Positions 51,983 through 61,479 of a stretch of 64,000 bases of DNA are shown one piece after another (position 1 is the stretch's first letter; each line of letters opens with the position of its first letter). The notes under the pieces were generated by a model, which worked only from the letters and a program-made list of their open reading frames with translations, ran no database searches and was not told the origin of the DNA. The DNA is taken from contig JAUIHP010000008.1 of the NCBI GenBank assembly GCA_030431975.1, forward strand, positions 108,318 to 172,317. The letters are read 5' to 3'. The stretch comes from a bacterium (GTDB lineage: Bacteria > Eisenbacteria > RBG-16-71-46 > CAIMUX01). Made by a program: the position numbers and the translations under genes.

Positions 51983-53290
<1,308 letters not shown>

Positions 53291-53337
53291 TTCGTCTGGT
53301 AGTACATCTGTCAGTCCGTCTGCACGATGAAGCCTCT

Positions 53338-53370
53338 GTGAGTGCGTCCGACACGGTCGGGCGCACTCAC
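53338..53370. terminator. Long hairpin between ino1 and the FAH gene
   Basis: 15-base arms (GTGAGTGCGTCCGAC / GTCGGGCGCACTCAC, one T-G pair) around a 3-base loop, 48 bases past the ino1 stop. No T-run follows on either strand. It likely ends or protects both convergent transcripts. Confidence 0.6.
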
Positions 53371-53372
53371 GA

Positions 53373-53457
53373 CCTCACCTCGGCATGCTCCTCACTCCAG
53401 CATGGTCCTCACCTCGGCATGTACCTCACCCCAGCATGCTCCTCACCTCGGCATCCC
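53373..53457. repeat. 17-bp tandem repeat, five copies
   Basis: Five head-to-tail units: CCTCACCTCGGCATGCT, CCTCACTCCAGCATGGT, CCTCACCTCGGCATGTA, CCTCACCCCAGCATGCT, CCTCACCTCGGCATCCC. Types with CTCGGC and CCAGC alternate, so there is a 34-bp higher-order unit. It lies in the convergent gap and ends 8 bases before the FAH stop codon. Confidence 0.92.
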
Positions 53458-53465
53458 TCTCGACA

Positions 53466-54323
53466 TCACACCACGGGATTGATCAGCTCGCCGATTCCTT
53501 CGACCCGAATTCGAACCGTATCTCCTTTTGCCAGAAAGACCGGCGGGTCGCGGAAGACACCGACTCCGGCCGGCGTTCCCGTGGCGATGAGATCCCCGGG
53601 CAGAAGCGTCATCTGCCGACTGATGTAGGAAACGAGATTGGGGATGTCATGAATGAGGTCGTCCGTCCTCCCCTCCTGCATCTTGTTCTCGTTCCAGTGC
53701 GCGCTGAGGGCGAGATTCCCTGCGTCCGTGATGTCCTCCTTGAGGACGACCCAGGGACCACAGGGCGCGAAGGTGTCGAAGCTCTTTCCGCGAAACCACT
53801 GCCGGTCTCCGTACTGGGCGGCCCGGCCACTGACGTCATTGATGATGGTGTAGCCGAGGATGTGGGCTTCCGCGTCCTCAGATCGGACGTCCTTGGCCGT
53901 CGCACCCATGACGACGCCGAGTTCGGCTTCGGCGTCGACCCGGTCCTCGACCGCCGGGTCCGGCAGGCAGATTGGATCGTTCGGCCCCACGAGTGAACTC
54001 GGGGCTTTGGCAAAGAGAAGCGGCGTCTCCGGCGGCTGCTTGTTCTGTTCTTCGGCGTGCGCCCGGTAGTTCAGACCGACGGCGATGATCTTCGAGGGAT
54101 CCGGAATCGGAGGCCCCAGTCGAACAGAACCCAAGGGAATAGCGGCAACGTTCGGACCCGATTCTTCGATTGCATTCCGGACGTCCGCCCAAAGCCCCGC
54201 CCGGAGGATTCCGCCCCAGGTCTCGGGCCCGCCGGAACGGATCTCCTGCAAGGCGACTATCTTCTCCCGGAGAATGACTCCCGCACGCTCCTGCCCCGGC
54301 TCACCGAAACTCACGATCTTCAC
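53466..54323 (-). CDS. Fumarylacetoacetate hydrolase family protein
   Basis: A 285-residue FAH-fold enzyme acting on C-C bonds of 2-oxo acids (hydrolase, decarboxylase or isomerase). It has IIAVGLNYRAHAEE, the metal ligands in DAEAELGVVMG and YTIINDVSGR, then MTLLPGDLIATGTPAGVG. The start is GTG 54323, with GGGGAGG 7 bases upstream, overlapping the lpxL stop (GTGA). Similar enzymes include acylpyruvases, and the substrate is unknown. Confidence 0.9.
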   Translation of the reverse strand: MKIVSFGEPGQERAGVILREKIVALQEIRSGGPETWGGILRAGLWADVRNAIEESGPNVAAIPLGSVRLGPPIPDPSKIIAVGLNYRAHAEEQNKQPPETPLLFAKAPSSLVGPNDPICLPDPAVEDRVDAEAELGVVMGATAKDVRSEDAEAHILGYTIINDVSGRAAQYGDRQWFRGKSFDTFAPCGPWVVLKEDITDAGNLALSAHWNENKMQEGRTDDLIHDIPNLVSYISRQMTLLPGDLIATGTPAGVGVFRDPPVFLAKGDTVRIRVEGIGELINPVV

Positions 54324-55267
54324 GTCACGTCCTCCCCACCCGATGAAGCGGGCTGTGTCTTCCATCTTCGATGCATCCAGAACCATTGCTCCGGGTGCGA
54401 TCGAATCACATCCTCGAGCTGGCCGACCATCTCTTCCAACAACTTCTTCTCCGCGTTCGACGAGTCGCCGGAAGTCTCGCCGACCCGGGATGCCGCAGGC
54501 TCCTCCTCCGCCGGAAGTTCGAACGGCCCGATGAGTCGAGCCCGGTAGCGGCCGTCCGGCTGTCGGATGGCGAAACCCATCACGATCGGGGCCTTTGCCA
54601 TTCGCGCGAAACGGGCCGGTCCCTGGCTCGTCGAGGCCGGGCGACCGAAGAACGGAAGAAAGACACCGTTTCGACCCGCGTCCTGATCGAAGAGCAGAGT
54701 GATGAACTCTCCGTTGCGAACCGTTCGCAGCATTCGACGGAATCCCTCGTCGGTCTTCAGCACACGCATTCCCGTCGCCTCGCGGGCCTGGGTCACGAAC
54801 TGGTCGACCAACCGGTTGCTTTGTTTCCGAACCGCCACCCAGATGGGGTAGCCGGCACAGGCGACACGCGCGCCCAGAACCTCCCAGTTTCCAATGTGAG
54901 CCGAGGCCAGGACCCCGCCGCGGCCACCTTCGGTGAGAGCGCGCAGGGCCTCCTCGTTCTCGATCTCAACGTGCGCTTCGAACTCCGCCGGACTCATGCG
55001 TGGTAAGCGCGTGAAGTCGAGAAAAACGACGCCGAAGTGTCGGTAGCAGTTTTGGGCGACTTCCAAACGACGGGACTCATCCCATTCTGGAAAGGCGTAG
55101 CGCAGGTTCTCGAGTGTGACCCTTCGCCGAATCCGAAGCACGCTGAAGGCCAGATCCCCGAGCCGTCGACCCATGAACACGCGAAGAAATGTCGGCATCC
55201 GTCCGATGAAACCGGTGGCCAGGCGAACACCCAGGTACTCGACTCGGTGTTTGAGGCTGGCCCCCAT
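54320..55267 (-). CDS. lpxL: Lipid A biosynthesis (lauroyl) acyltransferase
   Basis: An inner-membrane LpxL/HtrB-type acyltransferase that adds a secondary acyl chain to lipid A. The 315-residue protein has one N-terminal hydrophobic segment, the catalytic H-x4-E in ASAHIGNWEVLG, the LLFDQDAGRNGVFLPFFGRPAS block, and the C-terminal HPEQWFWMHRRWK that is diagnostic of the family. ATG 55267 lies 8 bases after the dprA stop. It implies a Gram-negative-type outer membrane. Confidence 0.92.
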   Translation of the reverse strand: MGASLKHRVEYLGVRLATGFIGRMPTFLRVFMGRRLGDLAFSVLRIRRRVTLENLRYAFPEWDESRRLEVAQNCYRHFGVVFLDFTRLPRMSPAEFEAHVEIENEEALRALTEGGRGGVLASAHIGNWEVLGARVACAGYPIWVAVRKQSNRLVDQFVTQAREATGMRVLKTDEGFRRMLRTVRNGEFITLLFDQDAGRNGVFLPFFGRPASTSQGPARFARMAKAPIVMGFAIRQPDGRYRARLIGPFELPAEEEPAASRVGETSGDSSNAEKKLLEEMVGQLEDVIRSHPEQWFWMHRRWKTQPASSGGEDVT

Positions 55268-55275
55268 CTTCAGGG

Positions 55276-56508
55276 TCACACCCGGCCCGGACGCCAACGA
55301 CCGTCTCGTCCTTTGACTGCCCATCCCAGGAGTTCCAGCTCGGTGAGTCGCTGGAGCACTCCCGGCAGCGACGGTGCGCCGCATCTCTCGACGAGTTCAT
55401 CCAACGTGGCGGCGCCAGCGGACAGGGCCTGCCGCACTGGATCTCGCTGATTCAGATCGAACTCGGGAACCAGAGGGGACTTGGGGTCCGAGTCGTGAGA
55501 GGAGCCGGGTCCACGCTGGGGATCGGCGCCACCTGACCCGCCCGTGCAGCCGCTCGAAGCGTCAGTCAGCGTGAGCTCCGCCGGCGGAAAACGCACGTCA
55601 CCCTGAAGCGCCTCCAGCACGTCGTCGGCCGAGGTTACCGGGCGTGCACCCTCTTTCAGGAGGCGGTTGGGCAGTTCGGCTCCCGGATGGCTCGGGTCAC
55701 GCGGAACGGCCATGACCTCGCGTCCCTGATCCAAAGCGTGGTCGACGCTCGAGCGGGCACCGCTTCGTTCGTTGCCTTCGACGACGACAAGAGCGTGGGC
55801 GAGTCCGACGAGAATGCGGTTCCGCCTGGGAAAGTGAAGAGGCAACGGTTGCGTTCCGGGAACGAACTCCGACCAGATGCGACCCGTCTCCAGCAAGCGG
55901 TCATAGAGGCTCGAATGTTCCGGCGGGTAGATGACATCGAGTCCCGTGCCCAGAACGGCCTCAGTCCGTCCACCGACGTCGAGGGCTCCCTCATGCGCCT
56001 GCCCATCGATGCCCCGCGCCATTCCGCTGATCACGACACAACCCGACGCGGCGAGGTCGCGGGAGAGCCGTCGTGTCAGCCTTCGTCCGGAATCGGAGGC
56101 GGCACGGGAACCGACCACTGCGACCCGTGGAGTCAGCGAACTGGGGCTTCGATCGGTAGCCTGCGGCGACGCCCCGCTCCCGGCGACAAACAGGTGCGTC
56201 GGGGCATCCGGGATTTCTCGCAGCAGGTTGGGGAAAGATGGGTCGTCATCTGGGATGAAGGCGAGACCCAGAGAGCCCCATTCCTCCAGCAGCGAGTCGA
56301 TCCCCTCATCGTCCGGCAAGTTCTGAATCGCCTCTCGGAGTCGATCGTTCATCCTCAACGTCTGGGACAGCACGTGCATTGGCCAGGGATGCTCCAGGCC
56401 TTGCGAGCGGACAATCTCGCGAAGCGCACGTTGACGGCGAGCGGTCAGGTTTCCAAGAAGAGCAATCCGGACATCATTGCGCACATTGGGCCGTCCCGGT
56501 CCGGCCAT
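55276..56508 (-). CDS. dprA: DNA processing protein DprA
   Basis: Loads RecA on incoming single-stranded DNA during natural transformation. The 410-residue protein has an N-terminal SAM-like helical part, the Rossmann core with VVGSRAASDSGRRL and ISGMARGIDGQAHEGAL, then GTGLDVIYPPEH and FPRRNRILVGLAHALVVVEG. A linker rich in Gly/Ser/Asp leads to a C-terminal winged helix (LSAGAATLDELVERC). Its ATG shares bases with the obg stop (TGATG). Together with PilT-type motors it suggests DNA-uptake capacity. Confidence 0.94.
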   Translation of the reverse strand: MAGPGRPNVRNDVRIALLGNLTARRQRALREIVRSQGLEHPWPMHVLSQTLRMNDRLREAIQNLPDDEGIDSLLEEWGSLGLAFIPDDDPSFPNLLREIPDAPTHLFVAGSGASPQATDRSPSSLTPRVAVVGSRAASDSGRRLTRRLSRDLAASGCVVISGMARGIDGQAHEGALDVGGRTEAVLGTGLDVIYPPEHSSLYDRLLETGRIWSEFVPGTQPLPLHFPRRNRILVGLAHALVVVEGNERSGARSSVDHALDQGREVMAVPRDPSHPGAELPNRLLKEGARPVTSADDVLEALQGDVRFPPAELTLTDASSGCTGGSGGADPQRGPGSSHDSDPKSPLVPEFDLNQRDPVRQALSAGAATLDELVERCGAPSLPGVLQRLTELELLGWAVKGRDGRWRPGRV

Positions 56509-57785
56509 CAGCTCGTTTCCGCGACGTTGGAGGAAACCTTGTAGGAACGGGGCCATGGAAACGCTCCCAAGGGCCGGTCTTCGTCCACGCTGTCAGCGAA
56601 GAACGGATCTTCCGTATCGGGCGACCCGTCGCCGTCGGCAGGCGCAACAGAGCCGTCTGCATGACGAAGATCGCCCGACGCGCCCGGAAGGTCCGGATCG
56701 CCCGCGCGCCCGACGGCGTCGGCGCCCCGAGCGCCGCCACTGCCGGTGCCGGCTGCAGCCTCACGACGCGCAGCGCGCCGCAGGTCGATCTCCATCGGAG
56801 CCGGGCCCTCCTCGGTCTCCACCTCCATCCAGGTTCGCTCCAGCGCAGCCAGCAGCTCGGTGACGCCGTCGCCCGTCTGCGCGGACAGACGAATCGCCGT
56901 TTCATCTTCACTGAGGGCAGGCAGGTCCTGCCCGATCACCAGGTCTGAGCGGCTGTAGCAAAGAATCCGCGGACGGCGGAGCAGAGCCGGGCGGAACGCC
57001 CGAAGTTCACCCAGCAGAACGTCGAGATCATGCCGGGGCCTGGGTGACGCGGAGTCGATGAGAAAGACGAGAATGCGGGTTCGTTCGACGTGCCGGAGGA
57101 ACTGATGACCCAGCCCTTTCCCGTCGCTGGCCCCTTCGATGAGGCCGGGAAGATCTGCCAGGACGAGCGACTTGAACCCGGGAAGTTCGACGATTCCCAG
57201 ATTGGGACGGATCGTCGTGAAGTGATAGTCACCGACCTGCGGTGTCGCATTGGAGATCCGGCGCATCAGCGTCGACTTCCCCACGTTGGGTAGCCCGACC
57301 AGGCCCACGTCGGCCAGCAGCTTGAGCGTCAGCTTGAGCGTCTTTTCCTCGCCCGGTCTACCGTCCGTGGAGATGCGCGGCACCCGCCGCGTCGCACTTT
57401 TGAAGTGAACGTTGCCCTTGCCGCCCTTACCGCCGCGCGCGACAACGAACTCCTGGCCGGGCTCGACCAAGTCCGCGACGATGCGGCCGTCTTCATCTTC
57501 GACGAGCGTTCCGCGCGGCACGCGGATGACGCAGTCGGCGCCGTCTTTTCCGAACATCTGCTTGCCCATTCCGGGCTGACCGTTACCGGCGGCGAATTCA
57601 CGTTGGTGACGAAAGGTGAGCAACGTTCGCATGTGGGCATCGACTTCGAAGCGAACGTCGCCGCCCCGACCGCCGTCGCCTCCGTCCGGGCCGCCCTTGG
57701 CCACGTACTTTTCCCGACGAAAGCTGACAATGCCATCCCCGCCCTTGCCGGAGCGGACCTGTATGGACACTTCATCTATGAACAT
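56508..57785 (-). CDS. obg: Obg family GTPase
   Basis: Ribosome-associated GTPase of large-subunit assembly. The 425-residue protein has the Gly-rich Obg fold (KGGPDGGDGGRGGDV), G1 GLPNVGKST (164-172), G3 DLPG (211-214) and G5 SAQTGDG. The G4 motif, normally N-K-x-D, reads S-R-S-D (278-281). The C-terminal ~85 residues are a low-complexity acidic tail rather than an OCT domain. GAGG lies 6 bases upstream of the ATG. It is not preceded by rplU-rpmA as in many bacteria. The 236-base gap upstream to fmdB shows no gene. Confidence 0.94.
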   Translation of the reverse strand: MFIDEVSIQVRSGKGGDGIVSFRREKYVAKGGPDGGDGGRGGDVRFEVDAHMRTLLTFRHQREFAAGNGQPGMGKQMFGKDGADCVIRVPRGTLVEDEDGRIVADLVEPGQEFVVARGGKGGKGNVHFKSATRRVPRISTDGRPGEEKTLKLTLKLLADVGLVGLPNVGKSTLMRRISNATPQVGDYHFTTIRPNLGIVELPGFKSLVLADLPGLIEGASDGKGLGHQFLRHVERTRILVFLIDSASPRPRHDLDVLLGELRAFRPALLRRPRILCYSRSDLVIGQDLPALSEDETAIRLSAQTGDGVTELLAALERTWMEVETEEGPAPMEIDLRRAARREAAAGTGSGGARGADAVGRAGDPDLPGASGDLRHADGSVAPADGDGSPDTEDPFFADSVDEDRPLGAFPWPRSYKVSSNVAETS

Positions 57786-58021
57786 GAATCACCTCGGACG
57801 GCGTGGAGGGGTGTGACGGTACCGCGTCGTTTCATCGGAGTCGTTGCGAAACCCATGCCGACTCCGCCAGTGTCTTCGATTCGTTTTCTTGCGCCCAAGC
57901 CGGTCCCGCGCCGGGTCGTCCTCACTTCGAGCCGGTTCTGGCGCCGGAGCGTTCCTGGGCGAACTCGGTTCCGGCTCGCCGCCGGTCCTTTCCTCGACGC
58001 TGACGCAAGGCAGGCTAGGAA

Positions 58022-58375
58022 CTACTTGGAATCGGTCTTGCTGCGAGCCTTCGACTTGCCCTTGTCTTTGCTTCCCGAGGCTGTGCCGGAGTTCTTGGTT
58101 TCCGCACCTTTACCCGGCGAACTCGAGTCGGCCGATTTGGATTCGCTTCCACTCTTGGGTTTGTCGGCTTCCGCGGACTTCTTGTAGTTGTCGCTGCGGT
58201 AGTCCGTGATATAGAAACCCGAGCCCTTGAAAATCAGCCCGGCGCCGGCTCCGATCTTCTTCCGAACTTTGCCCTGACATTCCGGACACTTGCGCTTCGG
58301 CTTGTCCGTCATCTTCTGAAAGACCTCGAACTCGTGGCCGCAGGCTTCACATTCGTAGTCATACGTCGGCATCGA
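58022..58375 (-). CDS. FmdB-type zinc ribbon protein
   Basis: A 117-residue small protein. The first ~50 residues are the FmdB/CxxC-CxxC regulatory ribbon: MPTYDYECEACGHEFEVFQ and C-P-E-C. A Ser/Lys-rich disordered tail follows. Start 58375 is the conserved M-P-T-Y; an upstream ATG at 58414 adds unrelated residues. The function of the family is not established; a nucleic-acid or metal role is usual speculation. Confidence 0.88.
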   Translation of the reverse strand, partial: SMPTYDYECEACGHEFEVFQKMTDKPKRKCPECQGKVRKKIGAGAGLIFKGSGFYITDYRSDNYKKSAEADKPKSGSESKSADSSSPGKGAETKNSGTASGSKDKGKSKARSKTDSK

Positions 58376-58449
58376 CTTGCTCTTCCTCCCAACCGATGAG
58401 CGGATTGAATTCACTTCACGTTGAGATTCCGCGGAGCCTCAACGGGTTT

Positions 58450-58504
58450 CTCCGGCCCTAATCCGGCCTAGCTCCAGCTCTACTCCGGCCCTACTCCAGC
58501 TTAC
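58450..58504. repeat. 11-bp tandem repeat, five copies, over the aminotransferase stop
   Basis: CTCCGGCCCTA, ATCCGGCCTAG, CTCCAGCTCTA, CTCCGGCCCTA, CTCCAGCTTAC run head to tail. The stop codon of the aminotransferase (58491-58493) lies inside the fourth unit, so the array includes the last codons of the gene. Confidence 0.85.
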
Positions 58505-59684
58505 CCAGTGCTTCGACCATCGCGGCCAATCCCTTGTCGATCTGCTCGTCTGCCACTGCATAGGAGATCCGAAGGTTGTTCGGAGCCCCAAAGCCCCGTC
58601 CGGGAACCAGGGCCACCCCCGCCTCATCGATGAAGAATCGGGCAAGACCGAGGTCATCCCCGATCTTCTCGCCGCCAAACGAACGATGGAAGTAGGCCGA
58701 GAAGTCGGGAAACGCATAGAAGGCGCCGGCCGGCGGGCTCAGTCGAATCGCCGGTGCCTGGCCCAACCACTTCAGCACGGCCATCCGCCGCCGGGCAAAG
58801 ACAGAGACCATCCGTTCGACATCTGGATCCGCGGCCCGCAGGGCGTGCGTCGCCGCCTCCTGTGAAATCGAACAGGGGTTGCCGCAAACGTGACTCTGTA
58901 GAGCCGTCGCGGCCTGCGCCCAGGCGCGGTTGGCCGCAAAGTAGCCGATTCGCCAACCCGTCATGGAGTAGGCCTTGGACACACCGTTGACGACTGCGGT
59001 GCGCTCCTTCATCTCCGGACTCAGTGCCGCCAGGCTGACATGCTCCGCTCCGTCGTAGACGATGCGCTCATAGATCTCGTCGGTGATGACATGGATCCCA
59101 CTCGAGACGATGACCTCTGCGAGCGCAGCCAGTTCGGATCGTGTGTAGACGCTCCCCGTCGGGTTGGACGGAGAGTTCAGGATCAAACACGAGGTACGAT
59201 CGGTGATCGCTTCCCGCAGTTGTTGCGGCGTGACTTTGAACCCTGTGCTTTCGTCGGTCACGATGACCTTGGGAACGCCGCCGACAACGGCGACCTGGGT
59301 GGGATAGGAAACCCAGTAGGGTGACGGAATCAGCACTTCCTCGCCCGGATCGACAAGCGCCGAGAGCGCCATGTAGATCGATTGCTTTGCGCCGGCAGAA
59401 ACGACGATATCTCCCGGCTCGTAATCCAAACCCTGATCGCGTTGGAACTTCTCGCAGATAGCCTTGCGTAGCTCCATCGTTCCGGCCGGGCTCGTGTATC
59501 CCGTCATGCCGCCGCGAATGGCCGCGATTCCGGCTTCGCCGACCGATGCGGGAGTCGGGGCGTCGGGTTGTCCCGCACCGAAGCTGATGACCTCACGACC
59601 TTGGGCTTTGAGCTCGCGCACTCTCTCGTCGATGGCGATGGTCTCGGAAAGGGACACCTTGTCCGAAAGCGCGGTTTTCTTCAT
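58491..59684 (-). CDS. aspC: Aspartate aminotransferase (class I)
   Basis: A 397-residue PLP aminotransferase of the AspAT Ib subgroup. It has FGAGQPDAPTP, SAGAKQSIYMALSAL, PSPYWVSYP, LNSPSNPTGSVY, TDEIYERIVYDG and the PLP Lys in VNGVSKAYSMTGWRIGY. It interconverts aspartate/2-oxoglutarate, possibly prephenate as in related enzymes. Its ATG overlaps the coaD stop by 4 bases. Confidence 0.92.
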   Translation of the reverse strand: MKKTALSDKVSLSETIAIDERVRELKAQGREVISFGAGQPDAPTPASVGEAGIAAIRGGMTGYTSPAGTMELRKAICEKFQRDQGLDYEPGDIVVSAGAKQSIYMALSALVDPGEEVLIPSPYWVSYPTQVAVVGGVPKVIVTDESTGFKVTPQQLREAITDRTSCLILNSPSNPTGSVYTRSELAALAEVIVSSGIHVITDEIYERIVYDGAEHVSLAALSPEMKERTAVVNGVSKAYSMTGWRIGYFAANRAWAQAATALQSHVCGNPCSISQEAATHALRAADPDVERMVSVFARRRMAVLKWLGQAPAIRLSPPAGAFYAFPDFSAYFHRSFGGEKIGDDLGLARFFIDEAGVALVPGRGFGAPNNLRISYAVADEQIDKGLAAMVEALGKLE

Positions 59685-60331
59685 ACCCGTCGGTCCTTTC
59701 TCACCTCTCGAAAGTGGGACCGCAGCCTGCGGGCCACACCGGGAGGAACGAGTCCCCGAAGAGAGCCTCCCCCAGCCGCGATCTGCTTGATCAAGGTCGA
59801 GTTGACGGCGCCGTACTTCTCCGAGGGCGGCAGGAACACTGTCTCCATCTCCGGATGGAGTTTTCGATTGAGTTCTGCCATCTGCATTTCGAATTCAAAG
59901 TCCGAGAGAGTGCGCAACCCGCGGACGACGGCCAGGGCGTTTTGGTCCTTGGCAAAGTCTACGAGAAGGCCGCGGAAACCAACGAAAGCCGTTCGTCGCG
60001 CTTCTTCCGGAACCAGACATTCTTCCCACATCCGGACGCGTTCTTCGAGGGAAAAGAGCGGACGCTTGTGATCTCCGATCGCAACGCCGACGACCACCCG
60101 GTCGAAGAGGCGGAGTGCTTTTCGGAGAATGTCGACGTGCCCGAGGGTGACTGGATCGAAAGTGCCGGGAAAGATGGCCAAACGGGAACCGTGTCGCGGC
60201 ACGCCGCCGCCCTCATCCTTGCCTTTGCCTTTGCCCTTGTCCTTGTCCATGCCCTTGCCCTTGTCCATGCCCTTGCCCTTGTCCATGCCCTTGCCGCTGG
60301 CAGCACTCTTCCTCCCGCCGCTAGACTTCAT
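59681..60331 (-). CDS. coaD: Phosphopantetheine adenylyltransferase with Lys-rich repeat tail
   Basis: Penultimate step of coenzyme A synthesis. The catalytic part is canonical: AIFPGTFDPVTLGHVDIL with the T-x-G-H motif, VRGLRTLSDFEFE, and VNSTLIKQIA at the C-terminal nucleotide site. In front are ~50 extra residues with G-K-G-M-D-K repeats coded by an 18-bp tandem array, absent from normal ~160-residue CoaD. ATG 60331 (GGAGG 5 bases upstream) is preferred to GTG 60337; either overlaps the rsmD end. The rsmD-coaD pairing is common in bacteria. Confidence 0.94.
   Translation of the reverse strand: MKSSGGRKSAASGKGMDKGKGMDKGKGMDKDKGKGKGKDEGGGVPRHGSRLAIFPGTFDPVTLGHVDILRKALRLFDRVVVGVAIGDHKRPLFSLEERVRMWEECLVPEEARRTAFVGFRGLLVDFAKDQNALAVVRGLRTLSDFEFEMQMAELNRKLHPEMETVFLPPSEKYGAVNSTLIKQIAAGGGSLRGLVPPGVARRLRSHFREVRKDRRV
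60234..60293. repeat. 18-bp tandem repeat in coaD, three copies plus a partial one
   Basis: CCCTTGCCCTTGTCCATG at 60252-60269 and 60270-60287 is perfect; the copy at 60234-60251 differs by one base and a partial copy follows. On the minus strand it codes G-K-G-M-D-K. Confidence 0.92.
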
Positions 60332-60893
60332 CTCCACCTCCTCTGTGGCGATAGATGCGAAGTGTACTCCCTCCGAACGGTCGCAGCCGAGTCAGCTCCA
60401 GGGTCCCGGACTCTTCCGGGAGGGCGGCTTCCTTGTTTGACTCGAGTACGAGTCCGCCTCCGGCGCGAAGGAGCGCGCTTCCCTTTCCCCCAACCATCTC
60501 CAGGATCTTGGCTTCCTCGCCTTTTCCGTACGGCGGATCGGCCAGGATCCAGTCGAATTCGCTTCCACGGCCGAGTAGCGTGGTCAGGGCCGGACTGACC
60601 CGACGATTCCAGATCTCCGTCTGGTCCCAGGCGGCGAGCGCTCCGATGTTCCACTTGATCCCGGCGCAGGCCCTCGAGTCCATGTCGACGAAGAGGACGG
60701 AACGTGCGCCACGGCTCAAGGCCTCGAGCCCAAGGGCGCCCGATCCCGCGTAGAGATCGAGAACATCCTTCTCGATGACCTCCGGCCCCAGAATGTCGAA
60801 GAGGACCTGTCTGGCCCGGTCCGTGGTTGGACGAACCGTTCGGCCCTTTGCCACGATTCGGTGGCTTCTCCAGCGGCCCGCTATGATTCGCAT
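60321..60893 (-). CDS. rsmD: 16S rRNA (guanine966-N2)-methyltransferase
   Basis: A 190-residue SAM methyltransferase. It begins MRIIAGRWRS with R-P-T-T-D-R-A-R, then the SAM-binding DLYAGSGALGLEALSRGA and the catalytic DPPYGKG. The coaD gene starts within its 3' end. It lies 39 bases after aroK. Confidence 0.94.
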   Translation of the reverse strand: MRIIAGRWRSHRIVAKGRTVRPTTDRARQVLFDILGPEVIEKDVLDLYAGSGALGLEALSRGARSVLFVDMDSRACAGIKWNIGALAAWDQTEIWNRRVSPALTTLLGRGSEFDWILADPPYGKGEEAKILEMVGGKGSALLRAGGGLVLESNKEAALPEESGTLELTRLRPFGGSTLRIYRHRGGGDEV

Positions 60894-60932
60894 GCGTCCA
60901 CCCTATCCCAGCCAGGGTCTTCTTCCCACACC

Positions 60933-61466
60933 TCAAAGCCCATCGAGCGGCAGACCCAAACGATCGATGATCTCCTCGGTCACTCCCTCGATGGTGCGCC
61001 CGTCCGTGTCCACGATGTAGTCGGACTGCTCGTAGAGAGGCTCGCGCTGCGTCAGCAGCCGGTGGACGATAGGCCCCGCGTCGCTCCCTTCCAGAAGGGG
61101 TCGGCCTGGTGCCTCCGGATCCTCGAGTCGGCGAAGGACCTCGGCTTCAGAGACGCGAAGCCAGACCGTCACGCAGTGCGACCGGAGGAGTTCGCGGTTC
61201 GACTTCGCCAGAACGGTTCCTCCCCCGCAGCTGATGATCCAGCCGTTTCGGCGGCAGAGTTCCTGAAGCACCTGACTCTCCAGTTGGCGGAAGTACGGCT
61301 CGCCCTTCTCCCGAAAGATGTCGGCGATCGTCGCTTGTTCCCTCTCGGAGATGAGGTAGTCGACGTCGGCCAGTCGCATCCCGGTCCGTCGGCCGAGCGC
61401 TGCGCCGACCTGGGTCTTTCCCGCTGTCATGAAACCGATGAGTGCGATGTTGGGCTGGGCGTTCAT
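60933..61466 (-). CDS. aroK: Shikimate kinase
   Basis: Phosphorylates shikimate in aromatic amino acid synthesis. The 177-residue protein has the P-loop GFMTAGKTQVG (Thr for the usual Gly at position 4), the shikimate ligands in DVDYLISE, an Arg in EPYFRQLE, and SCGGGTVL. The lid LEDPEAPGRPLLEG is present. It lies in a minus-strand run, 13 bases after tatA. Confidence 0.94.
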   Translation of the reverse strand: MNAQPNIALIGFMTAGKTQVGAALGRRTGMRLADVDYLISEREQATIADIFREKGEPYFRQLESQVLQELCRRNGWIISCGGGTVLAKSNRELLRSHCVTVWLRVSEAEVLRRLEDPEAPGRPLLEGSDAGPIVHRLLTQREPLYEQSDYIVDTDGRTIEGVTEEIIDRLGLPLDGL

Positions 61467-61479
61467 TGCGGCGGAATGA

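Noticed and set aside
53373-53457. CRISPR array
   Set aside because: The 17-bp units are directly contiguous without spacers, and no cas genes are near.
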